Notes: generated by a model not told the origin, from the letters alone. A stretch of 64,000 bases of DNA from Candidatus Thiodiazotropha sp. (ex Codakia rugifera) (GCA_025656675.1 JAHXHN010000002.1:124001-188000), one strand, 5' to 3'. Shown: positions 44,571 through 54,109, counted from the first letter of the stretch. Program-made: numbers and translations.

Positions 44571-46487
44571 ATGCCGTTTCAGGTACTTTTCCGAGTCATA
44601 CTACTTGGCTTGATCACTACTACAGACATTCATGCCGATCTGGTATCGCCGGTAACCCTCATTGATACTGAGAAAATCAGTATCAATCTATCTGACAACA
44701 TGCAAGTCCTGCTGGATCATGGCAAGAAGCAAACCATCGAATCTATCAGCTCTGGACAGTACCAACATCATTTCCTATCAGTAGCCACCGGCAATGGTAA
44801 GATCGGTTTCACTCAGGCAGCTGCCTGGGCACGTTTTAGCTTAACCTCCCGCCTGCAGGCACAACAACGGCTGCTTTTGGAACTGGACTACCCACTGATG
44901 GATCGGGTTGCGTTCTATCAGCCGGATGGATCGGGTGGATATAGTCAGAGAGTCGGAGGGGATGTTGTAACCTTTGAAGCTCGAGAGGTCATCTACAGAA
45001 ATGTGGTCTTTCCCATCGTGCTTGAGCCGGGAGAGACTCAAACCTACTATCTGCGTTTTACCAGCCAGGGGGCTCTCCATCTGCCACTCAAGCTTTGGGA
45101 CCCCATCTCATTTGCTGAGCACGCCAGCCTGTCCCAGATAAGCTTGGGACTCTATTTCGGCGCATTCCTACTCCTGATAGTTACAGCAATTGGCGGTCTG
45201 TATCTTCTAAAAGCAACCCTGTTTTTCTGGTACGCCTTGTATCTTGCGTTTTATGGGTTGTTAAATCTCACTTTAACCGGGTTGGGTTTTCAGCTACTCT
45301 GGCCCGAGTCTCCTGTCTGGCAGTCGAGAGCACCCAGCATACTTGTCAGTTGCGCAGTGATCAGTGCATTGATTTTCTCGAGTAAACTGCTTGATATCGA
45401 AAAATACAGCCGTCCTTTTTTTAATCTTTTCCGCTTAACCATTGTGTTTGCATTAGTAGGTGCCTTGCTGAGCCTGCTTGGTTTTGTCGGGTTTGCAAAC
45501 CAAGTGAGCTCACTCTCCGGTATGATTTTAGTGCCTGTGGTGATGGTCGCTGCAGTACTGGCTTATCAGGGGGGGAATAGTGCCGCCCGCTATTTCCTTG
45601 TTGCCTGGGGTGTCTTCCTGGTGTTTGTCTTCATTGGGGGGCTCTACTATTGGGGAGTGCTGCCCCATGGACTGGTCACAACTTATGCGCTGCAGATTGG
45701 CTCAGTTTTCGAAGTTACTATTCTAGCTGTTGCATTAGCTGACAGAGTGCTGACTTTGAATAAGGAGAAAGAGCGTGCAGATCGTCAGGCACAACATTAT
45801 CTGACTATGTTAAATGAGAAATTAGGCAAGATGGTGGAGGAGCGAACTGCTGAATTGGAGCGGAGTAATCGACAGCTACAAGCATTGGCGATTCACGATA
45901 GCCTGACTATGCTGCTTAATCACAATGCTATTTTGGATCTATTGAGAGTCGCTGTAAGGACAGCAAATCGGTATCGACAACCGTTGTGCATTGCGATGAT
46001 GGATATCGACCATTTTAAGCAGATAAATGATGAGTATGGTCATCAGATAGGTGATCAGGTACTGGTTAAACTCTCTGAGACACTCAATTCAAGTTTAAGG
46101 GCTTCCGACTCTGCCGGACGTTACGGAGGAGAAGAGTTTTTGTTGGTGTTGCCACATACGTCAGTTGAGTCTTCAGTTGAACTCGTTGAGAGAATGAGAA
46201 ACAGAATTCGTGAAATTGAATTTGAGGCCTTGTCTGGAAGGGAGATTACTGTGAGCATGGGGTTAATGGTTTACGATGGCAATCAACCGATTGCACCGGA
46301 TAGCTTGCTGAAAAGTGCGGATTTTGCCCTGTACCAGGCTAAACAGAAAGGTAGAGATCGTGTTGAGTGGGGTAAATTGCAGGAAGATATCCTTTCGACA
46401 CCCGTGAGTTTCAAGAATATGGCCCACTTAGGGCCTGTTAACACCGCTGGGCGCAAAAACAGCCTCAGACCTAAGGGTTGCGCCTGA
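44571..46487 (+). CDS. 7TMR-DISM receptor diguanylate cyclase, 3' end inside a repeat element
   Basis: A 638-residue protein: signal peptide (to about 21), a periplasmic 7TMR-DISMED2-like beta domain (about 40-165; AAWARFSLTSRLQAQQRLLL, VVFPIVLEPGETQTYYLRF), seven helices (about 190-400), a coiled coil (EERTAELERSNRQLQALA) and a GGDEF domain. Catalytic DIDHFKQINDEYGH and GGEEF (about 518) are intact, and RASD five residues upstream fits an RxxD inhibitory site, so it should make cyclic-di-GMP. The last 20 residues or so (GPVNTAGRKNSLRPKGCA) and the stop codon come from the palindromic element that begins at 46428; the true ancestral C-terminus was likely a little different. Confidence 0.9.
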   Translation: MPFQVLFRVILLGLITTTDIHADLVSPVTLIDTEKISINLSDNMQVLLDHGKKQTIESISSGQYQHHFLSVATGNGKIGFTQAAAWARFSLTSRLQAQQRLLLELDYPLMDRVAFYQPDGSGGYSQRVGGDVVTFEAREVIYRNVVFPIVLEPGETQTYYLRFTSQGALHLPLKLWDPISFAEHASLSQISLGLYFGAFLLLIVTAIGGLYLLKATLFFWYALYLAFYGLLNLTLTGLGFQLLWPESPVWQSRAPSILVSCAVISALIFSSKLLDIEKYSRPFFNLFRLTIVFALVGALLSLLGFVGFANQVSSLSGMILVPVVMVAAVLAYQGGNSAARYFLVAWGVFLVFVFIGGLYYWGVLPHGLVTTYALQIGSVFEVTILAVALADRVLTLNKEKERADRQAQHYLTMLNEKLGKMVEERTAELERSNRQLQALAIHDSLTMLLNHNAILDLLRVAVRTANRYRQPLCIAMMDIDHFKQINDEYGHQIGDQVLVKLSETLNSSLRASDSAGRYGGEEFLLVLPHTSVESSVELVERMRNRIREIEFEALSGREITVSMGLMVYDGNQPIAPDSLLKSADFALYQAKQKGRDRVEWGKLQEDILSTPVSFKNMAHLGPVNTAGRKNSLRPKGCA

Positions 46488-46608
46488 AAAAGCGCCACTC
46501 GGCGTTGCTCATCGCTCATTTGGAACAACCAAGCTACGCTCCTCGCGCCTTGACTGGCGCTTTTTCAGGCACAACAGGGCATATTGGATTAGTGTTAACA
46601 GGCCCTAA
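46428..46608. mobile_element. 181-bp palindromic MITE-like element with perfect 17-bp ends
   Basis: Terminal inverted repeats TTAGGGCCTGTTAACAC (46428-46444) and GTGTTAACAGGCCCTAA (46592-46608) are perfect. Inside is a second inverted repeat of 21 bp with one mismatch (46477-46497 and 46555-46575, centred on CCTGAAAAAGCGCCA). The element has no gene of its own and overlaps the end of the diguanylate cyclase gene. A remnant of the same family is at 23035-23071. It resembles non-autonomous elements mobilised by a transposase elsewhere in the genome. Confidence 0.75.
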
Positions 46609-46746
46609 AGCTTCATTCATGAAAGACATAGGTCTATGTTGAATCACCATCCCTTTTTTATACAAATATGACTAAAATAGTAATCGTTCCCTTGTAGAAT
46701 CGAGCCAATTCTGTAAGTGTTGAATAAGATCGAAAAAGGATGTGAG

Positions 46747-47442
46747 ATGCTAATTATGAATGATGATGTGATTTTTTACGGTTGGAAAGAGGCTAGTGAG
46801 TATGTTGGCGACAGCAAGTTATTAAAAGAGATCGATGAGCTCTATTTTCACTATATCGGCTTTGCCTCTGTGGAGATCGAAGAGGGGACTTTCGACAGGG
46901 TCTATGTGGATGGATACCTCAGGCTCTACCAAGCTGACGTCAATGAGTTGAAACGTGAAATGCCGGTAACCTGCAGCAGTGCCATCATTGACCATAATAT
47001 GTCTATTAACGGCGCTATGAGAGAGGACCTGTTTCAGAAGTTCCTGGTGTTCGATGATGAATTACTGATCGGCGCTGGCAGAGGCGATGCGGATAACGAG
47101 TTTAATTACCCTGAGGATCTCCGTTTTCACCAATCCGATTTGATTAGGATTTGTAACACTTACGGTATTCCTCCTGTATCGGAGTCAGACGAGATACCCA
47201 TCTCCAGGCCTTCATTCATCGAGGATGAGGATATGCTGGAGGTGATAGGAGCGCTTGCCTGCATGCTGGCTATGAATAATGATCTTGAGGGTTCCCTCCA
47301 GGATGGACAACATATTTCCGAGATCATAATCGATGATCTGTTTAGCATGATAAGTGGTTTAGGAATTACAATTGATGGCAAGAAAAAATTCCTCTATGAA
47401 CGATTGATCACTGATGGGGTAAAGTCGATTCTGGAACGCTGA
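46747..47442 (+). CDS. Hypothetical acidic protein
   Basis: A 231-residue soluble, acidic protein; the ATG at 46747 has AAGGA six bases upstream, better than the GTG at 46717. N-terminal part (about 1-120) is alpha/beta (IFYGWKEASEYVGDSKLLKEI, YLRLYQADVNELKREMPVTC); the C-terminal 70 residues are helical with alternating acidic patches (FIEDEDMLEVIGALACMLAM). I do not recognise a family and see no active-site motif. It stands alone, followed by a stem-loop. Confidence 0.75.
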   Translation: MLIMNDDVIFYGWKEASEYVGDSKLLKEIDELYFHYIGFASVEIEEGTFDRVYVDGYLRLYQADVNELKREMPVTCSSAIIDHNMSINGAMREDLFQKFLVFDDELLIGAGRGDADNEFNYPEDLRFHQSDLIRICNTYGIPPVSESDEIPISRPSFIEDEDMLEVIGALACMLAMNNDLEGSLQDGQHISEIIIDDLFSMISGLGITIDGKKKFLYERLITDGVKSILER

Positions 47443-47954
47443 CCTGATTGTAGGGTTTATAACACTAAACCCTCATATGATTGGGGTATCGATAACCGGG
47501 AAGTATCATATTAAACGCGCTTTCTCTTTGTATCTAAAGTATTTATTCCTGTCTTAGGCATCCATCTCCAAGTGATTTCCTTGTATTTCACTTGGGTATA
47601 ATCCTTGCAAAAACCAATACCTGACTATATTACTGTGTTATTGAGGTTAGGCAGCCAGTGGTATAGGGCCAAAGGCAGTGAAATGTTCAGGACTCAGCAA
47701 CTATTTTTCAATCAGTATTGTTTTGAGATCGGTACTCAGTACGACTCTTGTGTGTTCTCTTCCTGCCTTTAACTGTAAACACCATGGCGATGGAATAGAT
47801 CGCCATGAATTTATTGGGTGAGACCCTGTGTCTCTATCTCAGTATTTATTGATTTTTAGGTGATTTTCGCCTGTGGTCGAGTTTATTTTGCGCTGCTTCA
47901 TCCAACTGCATACCTCAATCACTTAGCTGGAATGTAAAAAACTGGAGTCAACGT
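47443..47954. other. Long suf leader region with three hairpins and a promoter candidate
   Basis: About 510 bp without a gene. It contains hairpins at 47452-47473 (AGGGTTTA / TAAACCCT, likely terminator of the upstream gene), 47568-47595 (CCAAGTGA / TCACTTGG) and 47783-47807 (CATGGCGAT / ATCGCCATG). A TATAAT box lies at 47597-47602 right after the second hairpin. There is no iscR or sufR gene here, and I did not find a clear IscR-type site. The 5' leader of the suf mRNA would be about 350 bases long. Confidence 0.5.
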
Positions 47955-49400
47955 ATGGGTTTAGTCGATAGTGAAATGGAAACACTTATTCGGAGCGATT
48001 ACGCTGAGGGATTCGTCACCCAAATCGAGTCCGACACACTGCCACCAGGTCTGGATGAATCGGTAATCCGGACAATTTCATCGCGTAAGCAGGAACCGGA
48101 GTGGATGCTGGAAAAGCGATTGGCGGCCTATCAATTTTGGCTGAATATGCAGGAACCCGATTGGGCAACCATCAGACACCCTCCTATCGATTTTAACGGG
48201 ATATCCTACTACTCGTCACCGAAGAAGAAGCCACAACTGGATAGTTTGGATGAGGTCGATCCGGAGTTGTTGGCGACCTACGAAAAATTGGGTATTCCTC
48301 TTGAAGAGCAGAAAGCCCTGGCCGGTGTGGCGGTGGATGCAGTGTTCGACAGTGTATCGGTGGCCACCACCTTTCGCGAGAGCCTGTCAGAAGCAGGGGT
48401 GATTTTCTGTTCCATGTCGGAAGCGATTCGCGAGTATCCATCTTTGGTACAGCAATATATGGGAACAGTGGTTCCTCATAAAGATAACTTCTTTGCCGCG
48501 CTTAACAGTGCAGTCTTTAGCGATGGGACCTTTGTATATATTCCGAGGGGTGTGAAATGCCCGATGGAGCTATCAACCTACTTTCGTATCAACGAAGCTA
48601 ACACAGGGCAATTTGAACGTACTCTTATTATCGCTGAAGAGGGTAGTCAGGTGAGTTATCTGGAAGGCTGTACGGCACCCATGCGCGATGAGAATCAACT
48701 CCATGCAGCCGTGGTTGAGCTGGTGGCCCTGGAGGACGCGAGGATTAAATACTCTACGGTACAAAACTGGTATCCAGGTGATAACCAGGGGCGAGGGGGT
48801 ATCTATAACTTTGTTACAAAACGGGGTGACTGTCGTGGCGATCGCTCTCGTATTTCATGGACCCAGGTGGAGACTGGTTCTGCAGTAACCTGGAAATATC
48901 CGAGTTGTATCCTGCGAGGCAAAAACAGTGTGGGTGAGTTCTATTCTGTGGCTGTAACCAAGGGACTTCAGCAGGCAGATACCGGTACCAAAATGATTCA
49001 TATCGGTGAAAACAGCCACAGTACAATTGTATCAAAAGGTATCTCCGCAATGCAGGGTAGTAATGCCTACCGTGGATTAGTACGTGTTGCGGCAAAAGCG
49101 GAGAATGCCAGAAATCATACCCAATGTGATTCCTTACTGATCGGTGATCAATGTGCGGCACATACCTTTCCCTATATCGAAGTGAAGAATCCTACAGCCC
49201 GGGTAGAGCATGAGGCGACCACCTCGAAGGTGAGTGAAGACCAGCTTTTCTATTGTCGACAACGCGGGCTTACAGAAGAGAACGCCGTGTCGATGATCGT
49301 CAACGGTTTCTGCAAGGAGGTATTCAACGAACTACCCATGGAGTTTGCTGTCGAGGCGCAGAAGTTGCTTGCTGTGAGTCTGGAAGGTGCGGTTGGGTGA
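47955..49400 (+). CDS. sufB: Fe-S cluster assembly scaffold SufB
   Basis: A 481-residue protein of the SufBC2D scaffold complex that builds and transfers Fe-S clusters under stress or as the housekeeping system. Family segments are clear: [73 protein letters not shown] and [26 protein letters not shown]; the late Cys is the usual cluster/persulfide acceptor. The start ATG at 47955 has GGAG eight bases upstream. First gene of the cluster; a repeat element separates it from sufC. Confidence 0.96.
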   Translation: MGLVDSEMETLIRSDYAEGFVTQIESDTLPPGLDESVIRTISSRKQEPEWMLEKRLAAYQFWLNMQEPDWATIRHPPIDFNGISYYSSPKKKPQLDSLDEVDPELLATYEKLGIPLEEQKALAGVAVDAVFDSVSVATTFRESLSEAGVIFCSMSEAIREYPSLVQQYMGTVVPHKDNFFAALNSAVFSDGTFVYIPRGVKCPMELSTYFRINEANTGQFERTLIIAEEGSQVSYLEGCTAPMRDENQLHAAVVELVALEDARIKYSTVQNWYPGDNQGRGGIYNFVTKRGDCRGDRSRISWTQVETGSAVTWKYPSCILRGKNSVGEFYSVAVTKGLQQADTGTKMIHIGENSHSTIVSKGISAMQGSNAYRGLVRVAAKAENARNHTQCDSLLIGDQCAAHTFPYIEVKNPTARVEHEATTSKVSEDQLFYCRQRGLTEENAVSMIVNGFCKEVFNELPMEFAVEAQKLLAVSLEGAVG

Positions 49401-49412
49401 ATGAGCATGATG

Positions 49413-49519
49413 TTGAATTATGAATGTTGAATTCAGGTGCTCGCCTCGCTTGCGATTTATTTATATACATCGTCTGCGTAGCACACACATTCAATTCAAA
49501 ATTAAAAATTCATAATTCA
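49413..49519. repeat. Inverted-repeat element between sufB and sufC
   Basis: TGAATTATGAAT (49414-49425) pairs perfectly with ATTCATAATTCA (49508-49519); more complementary AT-rich sequence (TTGAATT and AATTCAA) lies inside. The centre is GC-richer and contains TGCGTAGCAC. It starts 10 bp after the sufB stop and ends about 25 bp before sufC. A related element follows sufT. Confidence 0.65.
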
Positions 49520-49542
49520 GAATTAACGATTGAGGTTTTGTG

Positions 49543-50295
49543 ATGTTATCGATTAAGAATTTGAAGGCCAGTGTTGATGGCAAGGCGATACTGAACGGTA
49601 TCGATTTAGAGGTAAATGCAGGTGAGGTACATGCCATCATGGGCCCTAACGGTTCTGGAAAAAGTACCCTGGCGCATATCCTTTCAGGAAGAGACGGCTA
49701 TACGGTGAATGATGGTGAGGTCCACTATCTTGGACAGAATCTACTCGATCTTGAGACTGAAGCGCGTGCACATAGAGGGATCTTTCTTGCGATGCAGTAC
49801 CCGGTGGAGTTGCCTGGTGTCAACAATATGACCTTTTTACGAGAGTCGATGAACGCGATACGTAAAGCAAGAGGTGAGGCTGAAATCGATGCGGTCTCCT
49901 TCATGAAACAGGTACGCCACCGGGCGAAGCAAGTGAAACTCGATGAGAAACTTCTAAAACGCTCGGTCAATACAGGATTCTCCGGTGGTGAAAAAAAGCG
50001 CAATGAGATTTTGCAAATGATGATGTTGGAGCCTCAGCTGGCGATTTTGGATGAGACCGACTCCGGGCTTGATATCGATGCGCTGCGAACCGTTGCAGAC
50101 GGGGTCAATCTGTTGCGGTCTCCGGATAGGGCGTTGATTGTAGTCACCCACTATCAGCGGCTACTTGATTATATCGAACCTGATTTCGTTCATGTATTGG
50201 CCTCCGGCAGGGTCATTAGATCCGGTGGCAAAGCGTTGGCGCTCGAACTTGAGGAGAAGGGTTACGAATGGTTGCAGGAAGGGGCTGTGGCATGA
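49543..50295 (+). CDS. sufC: Suf ATPase SufC
   Basis: A 250-residue ABC-type ATPase of the SufBC2D complex. Walker A GPNGSGKST (about 34-42), Q-loop LAMQYPVELPGV, signature TGFSGGEKKRNEILQM and Walker B LAILDETDSGLD are all present. The FSGGEKKR/DETDSGLD wording is typical of SufC and not of transporters. ATG at 49543 with a GAGG site upstream. It overlaps sufD by four bases. Confidence 0.96.
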   Translation: MLSIKNLKASVDGKAILNGIDLEVNAGEVHAIMGPNGSGKSTLAHILSGRDGYTVNDGEVHYLGQNLLDLETEARAHRGIFLAMQYPVELPGVNNMTFLRESMNAIRKARGEAEIDAVSFMKQVRHRAKQVKLDEKLLKRSVNTGFSGGEKKRNEILQMMMLEPQLAILDETDSGLDIDALRTVADGVNLLRSPDRALIVVTHYQRLLDYIEPDFVHVLASGRVIRSGGKALALELEEKGYEWLQEGAVA

Positions 50296-51605
50296 ATGCG
50301 TGTGCAAGCAGCTTTCATAAGGCGGCAACTGAGTACATTGATAGTCTTTCTAATAGTAAGGGTGAGTGGCTTACTGAACAGCGGAGGGCTGCGACACAAC
50401 GATTTACAGCGCTTGGATTTCCTGATGCAGGCCATGAGGCATGGCGATACACCAGTGTTGAAGGCCTGTTACAACAGAACTTTAAGATAACAAAAAATAC
50501 CCAAGTTTTTCCAGAACACGAAGTGATTCGGCAGTTTCTGAGAGAGCCGGTAGCCGCACGTATGGTGTTTGTTGATGGCATCTTCCACCCTGATCTTTCA
50601 GACACTGCAGGACAGACAGGACTAAGAGTAGGGAGTCTGGGTACTGCAATGGCTACTGGCGATAGCTCTCTTCTTGGTGGGGTGGGTTCTCTCTCCGGCT
50701 TAGGTGATCATGGTTTTGCGGCATTGAATATGGCAACCCTGCAGGATGGGGTGGTGATCAAGGTGCCCACCGGCATGACTATTCAACAGCCAATCGAGTT
50801 ATTACATATAGCTACAAAAGGGTTGTCAGGACAGGCACTGCGTACCCGCCATAGCGTGGTATTGGAAGCAGACGCTTCTGCCAATCTGGTGGAACGCTAT
50901 TTGTCATTAGACAGTGAAAGCAACTATTTCAACAATCTGGTATGCGAGATCAGTCTGGAAGACGGGGCGAGTCTGATTCATCAGCGGGCACAGGAGGAGA
51001 GTCGCAAGTCTTACCATCTGTGCGATATTCATCTGGATATCCAGGGCAATGCGCATTACCAGGGGATAAATGCTGCACTTGGGGGAGCCTGGTCGAGGAC
51101 TACTGTTCATGCCCGGCTCGGCGGAGAAGGCGCAAACATTGAACTTGATGGCTTCTATCTGGCTGGTGAGGGTCAGTTGACCGATTTTCATCTCGATGTC
51201 GATCACTCAGTAGCAAATTGTGAGAGCCGTGAAAATTTTAAAGGTATTTTGTACGGTGCTGGAAAAGCGGTATTTGATGGTTTGATTCGTGTTCGTGAAC
51301 AGGCACAAAAGAGCCAGGCTCATTTGTACAACGCCAATCTGATGTTGTCGCGAAGAGCCGAAATCGATACAAAACCTCAGTTGGTTATTCTCGCTGATGA
51401 TGTGAAGTGTAGCCATGGCACTACTGTAGGCCAGATAGATGATCAAGCGCTTTTTTACTTACGCTCTCGAGGGCTTGATAAAGATCAGGCAAAGCGTCTA
51501 TTAAGCCTTGGTTTTGCCAGCGAGATCATCGATAGCTTTCAATGCGAGTATCTACGAGAACACTTGAGAGAAGAGATAGTGGAAAGAATGAGTTTTAAGA
51601 TATGA
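50292..51605 (+). CDS. sufD: Fe-S cluster assembly protein SufD
   Basis: A 437-residue SufB paralogue and partner in SufBC2D. The start at 50292 overlaps the sufC stop as ATGA; the longer frame would overlap sufC by 27 bp. Family features are FPDAGHEAWRYTSVEGLL near the N-terminus, a beta-helix core (LEADASANLVERYLSLDSES), and the C-terminal pattern LVILADDVKCSHGTTVGQIDDQALFYLRSRG with the conserved Cys-Ser-His. The normal next gene, sufS, is not here. Confidence 0.94.
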   Translation: MNACASSFHKAATEYIDSLSNSKGEWLTEQRRAATQRFTALGFPDAGHEAWRYTSVEGLLQQNFKITKNTQVFPEHEVIRQFLREPVAARMVFVDGIFHPDLSDTAGQTGLRVGSLGTAMATGDSSLLGGVGSLSGLGDHGFAALNMATLQDGVVIKVPTGMTIQQPIELLHIATKGLSGQALRTRHSVVLEADASANLVERYLSLDSESNYFNNLVCEISLEDGASLIHQRAQEESRKSYHLCDIHLDIQGNAHYQGINAALGGAWSRTTVHARLGGEGANIELDGFYLAGEGQLTDFHLDVDHSVANCESRENFKGILYGAGKAVFDGLIRVREQAQKSQAHLYNANLMLSRRAEIDTKPQLVILADDVKCSHGTTVGQIDDQALFYLRSRGLDKDQAKRLLSLGFASEIIDSFQCEYLREHLREEIVERMSFKI

Positions 51606-51686
51606 GTGTTTTGATTTGCGTGAATGAGTGTATTAATCAGCACGCTGATAATCTAAATCAGAAGCCCACCGAAGCCAGGTGTCGAT

Positions 51687-52031
51687 ATGAATGAACCACA
51701 ATCTATCGCGGTGAACGGCATGGAGCCGGAGCCCACCCGGGAGAGCCTGATTGATGCGCTATGCACTGTGTATGATCCTGAGATACCGGTCAATATATAC
51801 GATCTTGGTTTGATCTATCGAATTGATATCGATGAATCAGGAAAGGTTGAGATCGATATGACACTCACGGCTCCGGCTTGCCCGGTGGCGGGAACACTGC
51901 CTTATGAAGTCGGACGGGTGATCGATGCGGTGCCTGGTGTCAGGGATACGGTTGTGAGATTGGTTTGGCAACCACCCTGGTCCCAAGAGCTGATCAGTGA
52001 TGAAGCTAAACTACAACTGGGACTGTTTTGA
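51687..52031 (+). CDS. sufT: Fe-S assembly protein SufT (MIP18/DUF59 family)
   Basis: A 114-residue protein with the DUF59 core: LIDALCTVYDPEIPVNIYDLGLIY near the N-terminus and MTLTAPACPVAGTLPYEVG with the reactive Cys, ending VWQPPWSQELISDEAKLQLGLF. SufT proteins help maturation of Fe-S enzymes under high demand. The gene takes the place usually held by sufS downstream of sufD, 80 bp after it. Its stop codon lies inside the arm of a repeat element. Confidence 0.9.
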   Translation: MNEPQSIAVNGMEPEPTRESLIDALCTVYDPEIPVNIYDLGLIYRIDIDESGKVEIDMTLTAPACPVAGTLPYEVGRVIDAVPGVRDTVVRLVWQPPWSQELISDEAKLQLGLF

Positions 52032-52121
52032 GTTTTGAATCGTGTGTGCGTAACGTGGGAAATCCATATTGGGCATGAGCGTAGCGATTACCCTCACTCA
52101 AAATTCATAATTCAAAACTCA
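52029..52121. repeat. Inverted-repeat element between sufT and sufA
   Basis: TGAGTTTTGAAT (52029-52040) pairs perfectly with ATTCAAAACTCA (52110-52121). The first three bases of the left arm are the sufT stop codon. The right part (AATTCATAATTCAAAA) and the internal GAGCGTAGCGA resemble the element after sufB, so both belong to one family. Confidence 0.65.
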
Positions 52122-52147
52122 GAACTTGTTTTGATAGAGGTATAGAG

Positions 52148-52474
52148 ATGGCAATCCAATTGACAGAGAGTGCAACCAGGCATGTGAAATCCATGTTAGC
52201 CAATAAAGCAGGCAGTCTTGGGTTGCGCTTGGGTACAAGAAAGAGTGGTTGTACAGGTTTTGCCTATGTGGTCGACTATGCTGAAGAAATAGAAGATGAA
52301 GACCGGGTGTTTGAATCAAATGGGGTAAAGTTGATAGTCGACAGCGGCAGTCTGCCGATGCTCGATGGTATGACAATCGACTATGTAAAAACGAATATGC
52401 TCAATGAAGGATTTGATTTCATCAATCCCAATATCAAAGAGTCCTGTGGTTGTGGTGAATCGTTCAGTGTTTAA
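52148..52474 (+). CDS. sufA: A-type Fe-S carrier protein (SufA/IscA family)
   Basis: A 108-residue A-type carrier. The three cluster-binding cysteines are in KSGCTGFAYVVDY (first) and KESCGCGESFSV (the CGC pair), and the core LTESATRHVKSMLANK is typical. It receives clusters from SufBC2D and passes them on to target enzymes. By position sufA; by sequence it could equally be called iscA-like. Ribosome-binding site GAGGTATAG. Confidence 0.92.
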   Translation: MAIQLTESATRHVKSMLANKAGSLGLRLGTRKSGCTGFAYVVDYAEEIEDEDRVFESNGVKLIVDSGSLPMLDGMTIDYVKTNMLNEGFDFINPNIKESCGCGESFSV

Positions 52475-52502
52475 CGTGTAGGTGACGACATCGGAGTGCA
52501 GG

Positions 52503-52952
52503 ATGAGTGATGTTAACGATATCATTGAGACCTTTGATTTTCTTGAGGATTGGGATGCTCGTTATCATTACTTAATTGAGTTAGGTGAAGCGTTGGCGGG
52601 GATGCCTGAAGAGTTGAAAGTCGAAGAAAACTGGGTTAAACCCTGTATGAGTACGGTGCATGTGGCAGCACAAAGGGTTGTAAACAATCCACACTTAATC
52701 CGTTTTGTGGGTGATTGTGATACTGCGATTATTAAAGGTGTACTGGCACTGTTGATCGATCTTCTCTCCAACCGTTCACTACAGGAAATAAAATCGATTG
52801 ATGTAGATGACCTGTTCAAGCGTATGCAGCTTGAGGAGCACCTCAGCCCAAACCGTCACGTTGGAATCTACGCTATTGTGGATAAAATGATCGAGAGGGC
52901 CTCAGCCCTCCCGGAGGGATCTCAATTGAATTTAAAATCAGCTGTAGATTGA
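52503..52952 (+). CDS. sufE: Sulfur acceptor SufE
   Basis: A 149-residue protein that takes persulfide sulfur from a cysteine desulfurase and passes it to SufB. Start at the ATG at 52503 with GGAG upstream. Family core: IETFDFLEDWDARYHYLIELGEAL, then the loop VKPCMSTVHVAA with the acceptor Cys near residue 46, and IIKGVLALLIDLLSNRS. Because no sufS is encoded in this window, its desulfurase partner must be elsewhere. Last gene of the cluster, convergent with the chemoreceptor gene. Confidence 0.92.
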   Translation: MSDVNDIIETFDFLEDWDARYHYLIELGEALAGMPEELKVEENWVKPCMSTVHVAAQRVVNNPHLIRFVGDCDTAIIKGVLALLIDLLSNRSLQEIKSIDVDDLFKRMQLEEHLSPNRHVGIYAIVDKMIERASALPEGSQLNLKSAVD

Positions 52953-52978
52953 CTACACGAGTCTAGTGCCGATAGGAC

Positions 52979-54109
52979 CTAGTGCATCTCATCAGTACAG
53001 AGTATATGTGAATTCGATTCACCTGCCTGAGCAAGATTCTCAAGGTTGGCGATGACTTGCATGCTCGCTGTTTCCATCAGCGATATAGCTTGTATTCCTG
53101 CATCCATTTCACCGTTTTTATGGTTCAATAGTGCTTGCTTACCATGCTCATGGACTTTTAGATGGGGTGCCTCGATGTCGCGGTAACCCGGTAGTTGAGA
53201 GAAACAGGCTAACCCTTCACCTTGGTAGTACCATTGCCCCAAACGGCAGTTCTTGTGGTCTGCAAGGGAGTCGGCCGTAAGGTCTGACAGATTCAGAAAG
53301 GCCTTGTAGATACTAAATTTGAAAATGAGATGATCGAATTTGGCGAGTTCTACGAAGGTCCTCAATGCCGTGGATGAGATGGCCGATTCCATGGACTTGG
53401 AGAGTTCAAACTGTTGATTGATCTGTTCAATGGATTTTGTGACCTGATCCTGAAAACTGTTAGTGACATCCATGACGGAAGACATGGTTTCCATCGATTT
53501 CTTGGTCTCGAGTGTGATGGTATCCACCAGGCTGGCAATCTCCGTGGTCGCTTCCCGAGTGCGACCGGCCAGATTCCGAACCTCATCGGCAACCACCGCG
53601 AATCCGCGACCCATTTCTCCGGCACGGGCTGCCTCTATGGCGGCATTCAATGCCAAAAGGTTGGTTTGCTCAGATATACCTTGAATGATGGTAACGAAAT
53701 CACTGATCTTGTCAGCAATCGTGCTGAGTTTGATCACACTATCCGAACTCTCCTGGGAGATGTGTGCAACACTGTGAATCTCACTGTTCATGACCTTCAC
53801 CCCAGCAATGGCCTGGGAGGAGATCTCAGAACCTCGAATCGCGCTTAATTTTTCGTCCTTCATGTTTGAGGCGGTATGCGCCAGCGAGTGTTGAAGCTCA
53901 TTGAACGAATCGCCCAGTGCGATAAGGCTACCCAGTAGCTGTTTCTGAGCCTGTTGCTCAGAGGCGTGATCGGCCAGCTGCTTCTGTAACTGGCCATTCT
54001 CTCCCCGTAGGGAAGTGAGTTGAGCTTCCAATGCTTCCATCTGTGACTCTTTCTCTAAGAGCTGTTCGTTGAGTTGAGTGAGTTGTTTCTTATTGCTAAT
54101 ACCGAACAT
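52979..54109 (-). CDS. Soluble chemoreceptor with C-terminal CZB zinc-binding domain
   Basis: A 376-residue cytosolic methyl-accepting protein; the ATG at 54109 has GAGGAC at a fair distance and is preferred to that at 54127. N-terminal coiled coil (about 5-75), MA signalling domain with tip [31 protein letters not shown] near 145-180, then a CZB domain (about 250-370). The zinc ligands can be placed: His in [10 protein letters not shown], Cys in NCRLGQWYY and two His in [12 protein letters not shown] receptors sense hypochlorous acid or zinc through their Cys ligand. There is no membrane segment. Confidence 0.92.
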   Translation of the reverse strand: MFGISNKKQLTQLNEQLLEKESQMEALEAQLTSLRGENGQLQKQLADHASEQQAQKQLLGSLIALGDSFNELQHSLAHTASNMKDEKLSAIRGSEISSQAIAGVKVMNSEIHSVAHISQESSDSVIKLSTIADKISDFVTIIQGISEQTNLLALNAAIEAARAGEMGRGFAVVADEVRNLAGRTREATTEIASLVDTITLETKKSMETMSSVMDVTNSFQDQVTKSIEQINQQFELSKSMESAISSTALRTFVELAKFDHLIFKFSIYKAFLNLSDLTADSLADHKNCRLGQWYYQGEGLACFSQLPGYRDIEAPHLKVHEHGKQALLNHKNGEMDAGIQAISLMETASMQVIANLENLAQAGESNSHILCTDEMH

